This document shows, piece by piece, positions 9,491-18,483 of a DNA stretch of 64,000 nucleotides (within the stretch, counting starts at the first letter, position 1; each line of letters opens with the position of its first letter). The translations under genes and the position numbers were made by a program. This DNA is from Bradyrhizobium neotropicale. GTDB lineage: Bacteria; Pseudomonadota; Alphaproteobacteria; Rhizobiales; Xanthobacteraceae. The notes beneath the pieces were generated by a model. It was not told the origin of the DNA, ran no database searches, and saw only the letters and a program-made list of their open reading frames with translations. Where the stretch lies: contig NZ_LSEF01000026.1 in the NCBI RefSeq assembly GCF_001641695.1, positions 63,405 to 127,404 of the forward strand, given 5' to 3'.

Positions 9491-10175
9491 AGTCGTTCTC
9501 GCCGCCAGCCAGGCTCGGTGACGACCGACATCTTCAACTCAAAGGGTGTGCGCTCGTTTGATATCTCACAGCACGGCTCTTTCTCTCCGTTTGCCGGCCG
9601 TTGACCTGCAATAGACGAGGGCGGATTTTCAGTCGGCAAGTTTGTTACCCAGAAAAGCTCGGCTGCTCGGTGCGAATGAGTCTCTCACCTTTTTTTCAAC
9701 GGAGATCTCGTCACGGGAAACGAAATCAAGAAAAGACGCTTAGGGGTCGCCGAACAAGCACCCGCGTGGGCCAGACGTCTGCGACTGCTCTCGCAACAGC
9801 CTGCTATCAGCACAGCTTGCCGCTCCGCGTCGTCTCTGTCCGACGGCGATCGCGGCATTCTAGCAAGCACTGAGTCGATCATACTTGTTCATCCTCAATC
9901 AGGCGGGTCTTGGAACGACGTTTGAGCCCCGCCTGGCGAGATCATGGCGATCGCGCTGCCCGCACAGCTCACGCGAAGCGGTGCAGGGTCGCGTTCTACC
10001 GATCACATTTCGCTTGGCCGCCAAATCGCGCGTACCTGCGTGCTAGCTAACCGGGCAAGTTTCGGATGTCCGGACCACCACCATGTCAGTCCAGACGCGC
10101 TCAGTGCCTGACGAGCGAAGGTCGCGACGAGCGAGCTATAACGACCTGGAGAGTTTTATTCGCGGCAGAATAATC
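9491..10175. other. No recognisable gene
   Basis: The frames are short and contradictory on both strands. I see no transposon end, RNA gene or regulatory motif I can support. Confidence 0.4.
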
Positions 10176-11216
10176 CTATCGCCCTAAAGACGGTGGGGGC
10201 GTCTCGTTTGTACGAGTTGGCAGCATCGGGTACTCGATGTTGGGTAGATGCCCCGTCAATGCATTCAGAAATGCGGCAATATCGCTTCTTTCCTTGTCGT
10301 CGAGCTTTGTCCCGAGTTGGACTTCCCCCATAATGCCGACGGCTTCCTCGAGGCTCCAAACTTGACCCGAATGGAAATACGGAGCGCGCAAGGCTACGTT
10401 TCGAAGGGGAGCTACCCGGAACACGTATTCATCGCCGACAGCGTTAGTCACGACGAACCGGCCCTTATCGGCCGTGGGAAGGAGTTTTGCATCCGGCTTT
10501 CCGACCACGCCAAACGGGAAGTAGTCCTGCCCACCAATGTTGATCCCCCTGTGGCAGGAGGAGCACCCTTTGTCCATGAACAGCTTCAATCCTGCCTTTT
10601 GCTGGTCGTTCAGAGCGCTGGCATTGCCGTTCAGGTACTGATCGAAGGGGGCAGCCGGCGTGGTGAGGGTTGATTCAAACGCCTCTATTGCCTTCGCAAA
10701 GTTATCGAAGCTGACTGACGGCGTATCGCGGGGGAAGGCTTGCTTGAACATACCGACATAGTCATCCATGGAGTTCAACGTTTTCGTCACGTGGTCCGGA
10801 GTTGCGTTCATTTCGGCGCTGGCCTGAACGGGGCCCTTAGCTTGAGCCTTGAGATCTGGCGCGCGTCCGTCCCAGAATTGGGCGACGTTGAAGACCGAGT
10901 TGTAAACGGTTGGGGCCCGGCGCGGTCCTTTTTGCCAGCCGTGACCAACCGAGGTTGGACCGGCATCGACGCCGCCGGTGCCAAGATTATGGCATGTATT
11001 ACAGCTAATAATTCCACTCACCGAGATGCGAGGATCGAAGAACAGCTTCTTGCCGAGTTCGACTTTCTCGGGAGTGACCGGATTGTCCCTAATGGCGGGC
11101 AGGACCTTGGGAATGGGTCTGAAAATCTGCCTGGCGGACATCATCAGATCGTCTCGCGCGATAGCCTGCGATGAGACTAGCGCCAGAATGCTGGCAACAG
11201 ACACCTTGCGCATCAT
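10176..11216 (-). CDS. Diheme cytochrome c peroxidase (CcpA/MauG family)
   Basis: The mature-length product has 346 residues from the ATG at 11216. The frame stays open ~117 codons upstream, but that part lacks any family resemblance and would bury the signal peptide (MRKVSVASILALVSSQAIA). Two c-type heme sites are present: CNTCH (with ISCNTCHNLGTGGVDAG) and CSSCH (DKGCSSCHRGINIGG). The family signatures RRAPTVYNSVF, FWDGRAPDL, LRNVALRAPYFHSGQV and ADIAAFLNALTG are also there. It is expected to reduce H2O2 in the periplasm. It is divergent from an LPMO gene 406 bp away. Confidence 0.9.
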   Translation of the reverse strand: MMRKVSVASILALVSSQAIARDDLMMSARQIFRPIPKVLPAIRDNPVTPEKVELGKKLFFDPRISVSGIISCNTCHNLGTGGVDAGPTSVGHGWQKGPRRAPTVYNSVFNVAQFWDGRAPDLKAQAKGPVQASAEMNATPDHVTKTLNSMDDYVGMFKQAFPRDTPSVSFDNFAKAIEAFESTLTTPAAPFDQYLNGNASALNDQQKAGLKLFMDKGCSSCHRGINIGGQDYFPFGVVGKPDAKLLPTADKGRFVVTNAVGDEYVFRVAPLRNVALRAPYFHSGQVWSLEEAVGIMGEVQLGTKLDDKERSDIAAFLNALTGHLPNIEYPMLPTRTNETPPPSLGR

Positions 11217-11622
11217 GTGAGGCCCCCGATTCTCTCGATGCTCGCCACCGATTTCATTTGCGTTGCTAATCGGTTTGTTAAAACGCATCTCCGCTACGTG
11301 AATGCCTGCGGTCATGCAGAAACTGAGCCAGTTCTCGTAAGCTAAACCCTGCGGAATTTCTATGTTGGACGTCGGCTTTGCGACGCGTTCGCAGCGTTGC
11401 GATTGGCCGGTGTAGGCTTTTGGACAAACATCCTGCTCCGCCCCGCAGTGTCCGGGCAACCAAATGATTTCGCTTATTTGAAAACCCTCGCAGCACGTCG
11501 CCTCAGCCCCATCGGAGGCTGGGTAGCTCCGCTTACGGCATGTCGATTGCAAGAGCTGGCAAGTCACGGACTAAGTCTGTGGGGTCGGAGCACTCTTCCA
11601 ATACCCAATCGGAATTTGCGAG
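11217..11622. other. Divergent spacer between peroxidase and LPMO genes
   Basis: The frame of the peroxidase stays open across most of this spacer, but without homology. It should contain the start regions of two divergent transcripts. No textbook promoter stands out. Confidence 0.35.
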
Positions 11623-12378
11623 ATGCACATCCGCTATAGGTTTCGATACAGGTTCAGCGCGCTGTTCAGCGGAGCGGCCTCGCTGGTCGTTGTTGCAGGC
11701 GCTCATGCGCAAGGGCGTCTCACCGAGCCCGCTTCACGCGTCGTTCTATGTACCGAACACAGGAATATAGACTGTCCAATTGACCTGTGGAGGGCCAACG
11801 CAATGGAGAGCGGGAAGTTCTTCCCTGCGATGAAGGGCGGGCTCCTGGATCTGACGGCGCCGACTGATGTCCAGAGCGCGGTGCCGCCACAGGACGGTCA
11901 CATCGCCGGCAGCAGCGTACGCGGGAATGTCCCCTTGCTCGATGAGCAGACGCCGACGCGCTGGACAAAGATTCGCCTGCACTCCGGCGCCAAGCAAACG
12001 TTCAAATGGGAATACGGCGCGGTTCACCTGACCCGGCGCTGGAACTATTTCATCACCCGGATAGGCTGGAATCCATCCGCTCCGCTCACACGCGCCCAGT
12101 TCGATGTAAGGCCGTTCTGCACGATCCAGAACGAAGGTCAGCCCTATTGGGACCCGAACGCGAACCTGATGCCCAGCGCGCCTACCGTTCACGTGTGTGA
12201 GCTGCCGAAGCGCACCGGCTACTACGTCATTCTCGCGGTGTGGGAAGTCGCCAACAGCCCGATGGCCTTTTATCAGATCGTCGACGCCATGTTCGAGGAA
12301 CCAAAGCGAACGAGCGCCGGCCCGTCGCTTGAACAAGCGACGGGGCGCGCCTGGGACGTGGAAATCAGCAGAGGTTGA
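11623..12378 (+). CDS. AA10 lytic polysaccharide monooxygenase (chitin-binding type)
   Basis: The product has 251 residues. Residues 1-27 are a signal peptide ending VVAGA. Cleavage before His28 gives mature HAQGRLTEPASRV, the N-terminal His needed for the copper histidine brace. The second brace His is H135 in GAVHLTRRWNYFITRIGWNP, and the distal aromatic is in VWEVANSPMAFYQIVDAMF. Cysteines at CTEHRNIDCP and FCTIQ...VCELP probably pair. AA10 enzymes oxidatively cleave chitin or cellulose outside the cell. Confidence 0.88.
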   Translation: MHIRYRFRYRFSALFSGAASLVVVAGAHAQGRLTEPASRVVLCTEHRNIDCPIDLWRANAMESGKFFPAMKGGLLDLTAPTDVQSAVPPQDGHIAGSSVRGNVPLLDEQTPTRWTKIRLHSGAKQTFKWEYGAVHLTRRWNYFITRIGWNPSAPLTRAQFDVRPFCTIQNEGQPYWDPNANLMPSAPTVHVCELPKRTGYYVILAVWEVANSPMAFYQIVDAMFEEPKRTSAGPSLEQATGRAWDVEISRG

Positions 12379-12452
12379 GCTTAGTGAAGGGACCGCCGAG
12401 TGGTGTTCTTTTCATACCTCCCTCCGGTCGGCCGTTCGCACCAAAATCCAAC

Positions 12453-13733
12453 CTATCCAACCAGGTCGACGATCGGCTGCGGCGCGCCGATAAACGCATA
12501 AGGATTGAGGAACTGACGCCGCCAGAACAGGTTACGGTCCACTTCTGCAAGCGCCGCTTCGTCGCAGATGCTGGACCAACGTTCCTTGATGGTCTTGATC
12601 TGTGAGACCGCAATGGCGACGGCTTCCGCTTCGTTGAGAAGAAAGGAAGGCGCGGCTTTGAGACAGAGCGCAATCTGGCTGTGCCGGTCCTGCCCGAGAA
12701 TAAGCATCGCTTGCGTCGCCTCGCCGCCTGCGCGGCCCTGCGGACAAATATCGTAGGCAGATGTGAGCGCGAGATCCTTACCATTCCAGAACGCGGCATG
12801 GTTGCGAGCGTGATCATCGGTATTACCGCAGAGCACGTTGAAAACGAGACGTGAAAAGAGCTCGCGCAGCGCTTCCCTCGGCTCCGCGAAACGATGACGG
12901 ATAATGGTTGCGAGCTGTTCGTAGCTGGCATAGCGCGCCATCAGTTCATCGAATGCCAGCAGCGTCAGCGCCGAAACCATGGCCTTGCGGGCCCAGCCGC
13001 CCGTGACTTTCTCGCGATCGAACCGTTCGATCAACAGGACGTCCTTTCCCGCAACACGCTGGAGGCTTACGGGGGCGACGCGCAGTCCAGCCTCCGCCGC
13101 AAGGCGCATCGCGATGAACTCCGCTTTAACGACGCTATACAGGTCGGTTTGCGAGGAAAACTTCGCAATGAATTTCTTGTGATCAGACGTGATGGCTGCT
13201 TTCGGGCGAGCGCCGCCGATGGAGCTACCATGGAAGAGTGCGCGGTCGAGTTCAGGCGTCAGCGGCGTACCTTGCTCAACGAGCGTTGCCGCATTCAAGA
13301 GCTCGTTCAAGGATGCGCCCTCGCCCTCCCGCGGGACGTAGACCGAGGGCGACGCCTGGAAATCAAGAGCGCCAATACGATCCGAGCTGGACTCCAGGAG
13401 AAAGGTCAGCTCATCGAGACTTCCCGCGTCGATCTCCTTGCCGCGCACACCGAACTTTCGGTTGAGAATGACGCGCCGGCCCCACGCGTCGGGGGCCGCA
13501 TCGCGAAGGCAATTGGGCATGCTGAGCCCCTCCAGGAGCGGAAGGACGCCGCTCCGCAGGGGTAATTCGGGCTCATAGAGGGAATGGGCATCGTTACGCT
13601 CGAGATAGCTCCGGCCGTAATTGAAGACGAGTTGTTCGCCATTCCTGGACAAAAGTCCCGCAACGATGGGCTTCGTCTGGCCCGGCAGCCATGTCCAAAC
13701 ATAAGCCTCGGCATGGGCAGGATCAGAAGTCAT
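12453..13733 (-). CDS. hipA: HipA-type serine/threonine kinase toxin
   Basis: The product has 426 residues, normal for HipA. It shows the N-terminal HipA subdomain (LRSGVLPLLEGLSMPNCLRD, APDAWGRRVI), the nucleotide loop GSSIGGARPKA, KFSSQTD with the kinase Lys region, VKAEFIAMRLAAEAGL, DVLLIERFDRE, the catalytic loop NVLCGNTDDHARNHA and the metal-binding SAYDICP. All kinase motifs are intact. HipA proteins phosphorylate aminoacyl-tRNA synthetases or related targets and slow growth. The gene follows hipB with an 11-base overlap, so the two are co-translated. Confidence 0.9.
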   Translation of the reverse strand: MTSDPAHAEAYVWTWLPGQTKPIVAGLLSRNGEQLVFNYGRSYLERNDAHSLYEPELPLRSGVLPLLEGLSMPNCLRDAAPDAWGRRVILNRKFGVRGKEIDAGSLDELTFLLESSSDRIGALDFQASPSVYVPREGEGASLNELLNAATLVEQGTPLTPELDRALFHGSSIGGARPKAAITSDHKKFIAKFSSQTDLYSVVKAEFIAMRLAAEAGLRVAPVSLQRVAGKDVLLIERFDREKVTGGWARKAMVSALTLLAFDELMARYASYEQLATIIRHRFAEPREALRELFSRLVFNVLCGNTDDHARNHAAFWNGKDLALTSAYDICPQGRAGGEATQAMLILGQDRHSQIALCLKAAPSFLLNEAEAVAIAVSQIKTIKERWSSICDEAALAEVDRNLFWRRQFLNPYAFIGAPQPIVDLVG

Positions 13734-14061
13734 CCTTGACCTCTTGCATTCGGCGGGCGCGAACGGCCTTGGGCAGCAGCGTCATCACCTCACGATTGGT
13801 CTCGATCGCGCGAGACATGGCTCCGTGTTCCGCGTCGAATAGTTTGACACCAACAATCGCGGCAACCTCGAAGACCGCACCGATCGTGCAGCGCGGATCT
13901 CCCGCCTCAATACGGCGCAAGAGGCCGCGCGAGATCCCTGCCCGCTCGGCAACATTGAGTGTGCTCATCTTCCGCTCGATGCGAGACTTTCGCAGGAGCT
14001 GTCCAAGCAGCATCGTAGCGTCCGCTGCATAGGGGGATATCGGGTGACGGACCTTGGCCAT
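13723..14061 (-). CDS. hipB: HipB-type XRE-family antitoxin/repressor
   Basis: The product has 112 residues with a helix-turn-helix of the XRE class: LLGQLLRKSRIERKMSTLNV, AERAGISRGLLRRIEAGD, then CTIGAVFEVAAIVGVKLFD. It precedes hipA with an 11-base overlap. By family it should neutralise HipA and repress its own operon. Repeated TAAATAG elements just upstream are candidate operators. Its C-terminal tail (RARRMQEVKDDF) may contact HipA; that is inference. Confidence 0.88.
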   Translation of the reverse strand: MAKVRHPISPYAADATMLLGQLLRKSRIERKMSTLNVAERAGISRGLLRRIEAGDPRCTIGAVFEVAAIVGVKLFDAEHGAMSRAIETNREVMTLLPKAVRARRMQEVKDDF

Positions 14062-14077
14062 GGTCGTACCTCGGGTT

Positions 14078-14189
14078 CATAAATAGATCGTAAAATGACT
14101 TTATGGCAACTATATAGGGCGGACAGAATTCTATTGCAAGATTTCATGATCCGTAAATAGAGCAAAAACGTCTTAGTGGCCTATTTATG
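14078..14189. promoter_or_regulatory. Candidate HipB operator cluster upstream of hipBA
   Basis: This AT-rich stretch begins 17 bases before the hipB start. CATAAATAG (14078-14086) and its inverted copy CTATTTATG (14181-14189) flank a further TAAATAG at 14154-14160. HipB repressors bind spaced palindromic repeats upstream of hipBA, so three matching elements make a plausible autoregulatory array. Binding is not shown. Confidence 0.45.
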
Positions 14190-14753
14190 CACCAAGTCGC
14201 TTTTACCAATCTCAAAACCGTCAAGCACTAAAAATCTACAGCGAAAACAATTACTTCCATGAAGACGACGCCACAAACGCAGTACCTTTTCCCATCTGCG
14301 CGGAGCTGCTGCCGGCCGTCAGCACGTTCTCAGCGGCCGAGAAGTTCCGCTTGATGATGGCCGTTGCAGCACGGTTGCGACGCAGACTTGTTCGAAACTC
14401 AGTTCCTCGGACCGCGGGGCACGACGACACCATTGCGCGGGCCCAGGATCTTTGGCGCGGTTTCCAGAATTGACAGTTACCCGTCCCCGACGGTGCAACC
14501 CTTTTCGCTTGGGCGGAGCCGGCGCTACAAAGCAGCAAGTACCCAATGACAGTGCATGATGACGCTCCTCCAACCTCCACATCGCTGGTGGACGTCGCCG
14601 GCGAGCTGAGCGCATGAAGACGGATTTATCTGGACTGAAGATGCACGCTCGGCAGCTCCTGGCCCACAAGCGAAGTCAGGCGGCATCCGCTTCACCACTG
14701 CTGTCGGGAGCACAGCTGGCATCAGGTACGCCGTGATTTATGGGATACGCGCC
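14190..14753. other. No confident gene
   Basis: One minus-strand frame (14251-14580) starts with a signal-like run (CTVIGYLLLCSAGSAQA) but then lacks family features, and a second frame overlaps it. I see nothing else. Confidence 0.35.
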
Positions 14754-16358
14754 CTAGAAGAACATTGACGTCGATACCAACAGATTCAAGGCGTGGCCGG
14801 TTTGACGTGTGTATGTGATGCTCGTCGGATTGTTGATATAGGTCAGTCCAATACTTGTGTATATTCCGGGCGCCACATGCGCGGTATACGTCCCCGATAT
14901 CGCAGTACTATCGCGATGCGCAAGATGCCCTCCAGCGAGCGCAGCGTTAACTGCAAAAGCACTCCACGCGGTGTTGGTGGCAACAATTGCCATTTGATCA
15001 TGCGGGCGGCTGTCAAATAACCCCTTTGCATAAAGACGGACTTCGTAATACTGGCTGACCTTGTTCAGGTCGGGCGGAGCGTACATTGCAGAGAACCCGC
15101 CATAGATACCGCGAGATGGCGAGGTTTCCATATCGAGCTGCCAGAGCTGCCTGTCCGCAGCGACGTAGTAGACGCTGTTCGCGTTGTTTCTCGGCTGACC
15201 CGGATATTGCAAATTCGTGTAGCTGCTGTTGTTCAAGCCGAGGCCGGCCCGCAACCATGTCTCAGGCGCGCCGGGAGCCGCTTTGTTCTTGTAACCAGAC
15301 TCGTCAAGCAGAAGGATACCGGCGTTAGTCGTACTCCAGTTTAGACCTGTAGGATTTTCGGCTATCTGCGCCGCTTGACCGTCGGGGTTCAGCGAGCGCT
15401 GGATTGAAAACTTGTTATAGATGCGATCATCAAAATTGTACTTCACATTGAGAGCCGGCGTGGGCGCCGGATTGTTGCTCATTCCTGCCTGGTATAGGAT
15501 GTTCGATGAGGGTCCAAAAACATTGACTCCGGCATTGCCGCCAACCACTGTGCCGGCGAACTCATTTTGATTTCTGAGATAACCCAGCTTGAGTTCGACC
15601 CTCCTGTCGAAAAACGTCTGATAGTAGGCAATCGTATTGATGCCCACCCGATCTGGCCCACCCGGCTTCCATGTCCAGTATTGCTGCTCGGCTCCCACAA
15701 TAATCTGACCATCGGGAATTCCAAACCGGCTCAGATCGTAGGTCACGATCAAGAAATTCGCGGTGTTAAACGTCGGGTTTTGTCCCATATAACGCTGATC
15801 AGCGATGGTGCTTCTAGCCGCATTGGGCAGTTGATTGTCTATGAAAGTGTTTTGGGTCCAGCCAACATAGCCTATTCCCACCTCTGCTAATGCAGATCTC
15901 ACGCCGCCGCTATCCTGATCGATAGTGTCGGCAGGACCAGGAATGTTGAGCCACATTCCCCTTTCACGAAGAGCCTCGAACTTGGCGAATGGGTCGGCGG
16001 GTTTTCGAGTTTGGTAGTTGGTCACCTCGTTTGTGCTGGAGCATTGCGGAGACGAGCGATTAACAGCTTGCGCCGACGCACAGCCGCCGACGACGCTCGC
16101 TGCTCGTCTAAGCTCTCGGACGCGGACTTTCGCCCCGCCAGCCGGCTTCTTTCGAACCCTGCTCTCGGAAAGCTCATCGGGAGTATCGATCCTTTGAGAC
16201 ACGCTGGTGCCTTGTGCCGGCGCCGAATTGACGCCAAGGCTCGCGGCAAGAGAAAGTGCGATGGCAAGCGATCGATCCTGCTTGGCTGTTCCGATGCTCC
16301 AAAGCGTCGCCGCTGCCGAATGTATCCGCATCGATGCCGCGACCACGCAACCGTACAT
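14754..16358 (-). CDS. OprB-type carbohydrate-selective porin
   Basis: The product has 534 residues from the ATG at 16358, which has GAAGCGGGG upstream; the frame stays open 46 codons further without homology. A signal sequence (AIALSLAASLGVNSAPAQG) is preceded by an unusually long basic N-terminus. The outer-membrane barrel follows, with alternating strands such as FNTANFLIVTYDLSRFGIPD, RVELKLGYLRNQNEFAG, WLRAGLGLNNSSYT and ALNLLVSTSMFF, ending in the terminal Phe typical of outer-membrane proteins. OprB porins pass sugars across the outer membrane. Confidence 0.82.
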   Translation of the reverse strand: MYGCVVAASMRIHSAAATLWSIGTAKQDRSLAIALSLAASLGVNSAPAQGTSVSQRIDTPDELSESRVRKKPAGGAKVRVRELRRAASVVGGCASAQAVNRSSPQCSSTNEVTNYQTRKPADPFAKFEALRERGMWLNIPGPADTIDQDSGGVRSALAEVGIGYVGWTQNTFIDNQLPNAARSTIADQRYMGQNPTFNTANFLIVTYDLSRFGIPDGQIIVGAEQQYWTWKPGGPDRVGINTIAYYQTFFDRRVELKLGYLRNQNEFAGTVVGGNAGVNVFGPSSNILYQAGMSNNPAPTPALNVKYNFDDRIYNKFSIQRSLNPDGQAAQIAENPTGLNWSTTNAGILLLDESGYKNKAAPGAPETWLRAGLGLNNSSYTNLQYPGQPRNNANSVYYVAADRQLWQLDMETSPSRGIYGGFSAMYAPPDLNKVSQYYEVRLYAKGLFDSRPHDQMAIVATNTAWSAFAVNAALAGGHLAHRDSTAISGTYTAHVAPGIYTSIGLTYINNPTSITYTRQTGHALNLLVSTSMFF

Positions 16359-17359
16359 GGTGAACCCCGCTTCCCTTTTCTCAGCTTTACTGGACCAGGC
16401 CCTCCAGCAAATCGGTCCGGAGCGTCTGATTGTCAGGAGGTCACGCCGGCGACGCTCAAGGCACCAGCCCCGTCTATCCGACCCATACTCGTTCACGGTT
16501 TTCGCGCTCTATCGGCTACTGGAGCCGGGACATGCGCATGAGCGCATATGTCGATCGCTCGATAAGTACTTCCGCGCGAGAGACATGGACGGCGACCCGA
16601 ACGTGTTCGCCGTTCATGAACGGGAGCGACCCATCTCAGTCGTCGGCCTAAAGATTTCGCTCATTCTGATCATCCGATTCAAGAGACCGCATGTTCGACA
16701 GGACAGGAGCGATTGACGCCCAGATTTGTACCGCTTGCGAACGAACGCAGCGCCCGAGCGGCTCGCTATTCATGGGCCCACGACTGTCATGTGCCGCCTC
16801 GTTCATCAATTGCCGAGGTTGGTAGTTGACGAGGTCCGCGGGGCTGAGTCTCGCTGCGTGCGGCTGAGGTCGTTGGCGCCCGCCAGGCGTTCGCAGCGGG
16901 CAGCACGCGACGGATTGAGCTTGCTTTGCCTGCCAAGTTCAGCTGGTGCGATGTGCGAGGGCTCTTACCCCGAAGTACGTGGCGGGATGAATGGACAGGA
17001 CATGGGCTTTGCGACGGATACGCGGCCGCACAAAGCGGGCGGTCGAGATTGCCGCCGCCATCGCTTACCCAAGAAGGCGGGAGCGAAGTGGCTGCCGAGA
17101 CGCGTCGTGTTCCATAGAATTGCGCTTCCGGAAAAGCACTCTCAATCTCCGAAGCTGGATCAAGCCGCTCCGAATTCGCGATTCGCGACAGGGTATCATT
17201 GGCCGATCTGCCGTCGTGACGCGGATTGGTACAGATCCGGACCTGCCGGAAGAAAGGACATCGACAGCGGTCCAGCGCACGGAGCGGACGGCTCGTTGGG
17301 CGCCGAGCCAGATCAGTTGGACAAGCGAAGGGAGTAAATGCAGCCGCAGCGCAAAGCTG
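16359..17359. other. Gene-poor stretch upstream of the porin gene
   Basis: Several long plus-strand frames cross here, but they overlap one another, have no family resemblance and run antisense into the porin and dioxygenase genes. The one supported item is a 26-bp element at 16805-16830 that is repeated upstream of the TauD-type gene. Confidence 0.4.
16805..16830 (-). repeat. 26-bp repeated element, copy 1
   Basis: The sequence runs ATCAATTGCCGAGG then TTGGTAGTTGAC on the plus strand. It differs from the copy at 18458-18483 at two positions only. It lies about 450 bp before the porin start, in the same orientation relative to its gene as copy 2. It is probably a shared regulator site. Confidence 0.5.
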
Positions 17360-18361
17360 CTAGGCGTCCGCCGCAGGCAGTTGCTTGGTGACTTTTGTCC
17401 GCGTGACACTGGGCCGACCGTCGATACTGACCGGGACCTCTCCCTCGATCGCTGCCCGGCGCACGACCCGGTGCTGGCCATTGTAATCATTGACTGCAAA
17501 GTGTTGCGTGGCGCGGTTGTCCCACATCGCTACGTCGCCCTCTTTCCAGCTCCAGCGCACCGTGTTCTCGGGAGCGGTGATGTGGGACTGAAATAGATCG
17601 AATAGTTTTTGGCCATCATATTTCGGGATCCCAACGAACCGCTTCACCACGTCACCAAGAACCAGTGTACGTTCGCCAGTCTCTGGGTGAACGCGTACAA
17701 CCGGGTGCTCGGTCTCATAGATCGTTCGAGTGAAGACTTCATCGAAATGCTTCTTGTCTTCCTGGCTGGCGCGGGCCATTACGGCATAGTCGAAGGCGTT
17801 GGTGTGAACGGCCCAGAGCTCGTCGGCAAGCCTGCGCAGCGGCGGCGGCATATCGAGATAAGCGGCTGCCGTGTTCGACCAGATCGTATCGCCCCCGAAT
17901 GAGGGCATCACGACGCCCCGCAGCACCGCGATCTTGGGATAGGCGTCAAGGAAGGTTCCATCGCTGTGCCACAGATCGGCCCGGCTCGCGGCGCGGGTGG
18001 AGTCAAGTTCGATGATCGACGTTGTTCCTTTGATGGCACCGAGCGTCGGATGCGGGACAAGCTTTCCGAAACGATGAGCGAATCGCTCATGTTCGACGTC
18101 GTCGAGATGCCCCTGGTCGCGAAAGAAAATGACCTTGTGTGAGATCAGTAAGGTGTTGATCGCAGCGATCGTCTGGTCCGGCAAAGCCCCCGAAAGCTTG
18201 ATGTTCCTGATTTCGGCGCCGATGCGCCCTGCGCGCTTGACGATATCGGCAGGTGGAATAACAGCATCGATCGCGACCGCTCTATTCACGCTGGCATTCT
18301 CCGAGCTTGCCGTTTGTTGGCGAGAATCACCGGTTGCCTGAGACGCGACCTGACGCGGCAT
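17360..18361 (-). CDS. TauD/TfdA-family Fe(II)/2-oxoglutarate dioxygenase
   Basis: The product has 333 residues; the first ~35 are a poorly conserved extension. The family core has AGRIGAEIRNIKLSGALPDQ, HKVIFFRDQGHLDD, the metal motif HxD in ADLWHSDGTFLDAYP, GGDTIWSNTAAAYLDMPPPL, the distal His in WDNRATQHFAVNDY and RVVRRAAIEGE with the 2-oxoglutarate Arg. The metal triad is complete. Substrates in this family range from taurine and alkyl sulfonates to aryloxyacids, and the sequence does not tell which applies here. No sulfonate transporter genes are adjacent. Confidence 0.88.
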   Translation of the reverse strand: MPRQVASQATGDSRQQTASSENASVNRAVAIDAVIPPADIVKRAGRIGAEIRNIKLSGALPDQTIAAINTLLISHKVIFFRDQGHLDDVEHERFAHRFGKLVPHPTLGAIKGTTSIIELDSTRAASRADLWHSDGTFLDAYPKIAVLRGVVMPSFGGDTIWSNTAAAYLDMPPPLRRLADELWAVHTNAFDYAVMARASQEDKKHFDEVFTRTIYETEHPVVRVHPETGERTLVLGDVVKRFVGIPKYDGQKLFDLFQSHITAPENTVRWSWKEGDVAMWDNRATQHFAVNDYNGQHRVVRRAAIEGEVPVSIDGRPSVTRTKVTKQLPAADA

Positions 18362-18457
18362 CCGTCAAGATAAGCGGTGCTTGATCCATCGATTGACACG
18401 CTCTTCAGCCCAGGTCCGCCAAATGGTCTGGGACCGTGACACCGGCCTGCCCTCTCG

Positions 18458-18483
18458 ATCAATTGCCAAGATTGGTAGTTGAC
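18458..18483 (-). repeat. 26-bp repeated element, copy 2
   Basis: The sequence runs ATCAATTGCCAAGAT then TGGTAGTTGAC, about 97 bp before the dioxygenase start. It contains a perfect ATC-N9-GAT, the core described for NodD/LysR-type binding sites. Copy 1 at 16805 has GGT in place of GAT. Confidence 0.5.

Noticed and set aside
14251..14580. Minus-strand ORF with a signal-like N-terminus
   Set aside because: No conserved features after the hydrophobic run, and another frame overlaps it.
16207..17596. Several long plus-strand ORFs
   Set aside because: They overlap each other, run antisense to the porin and dioxygenase genes, and look like no protein family.
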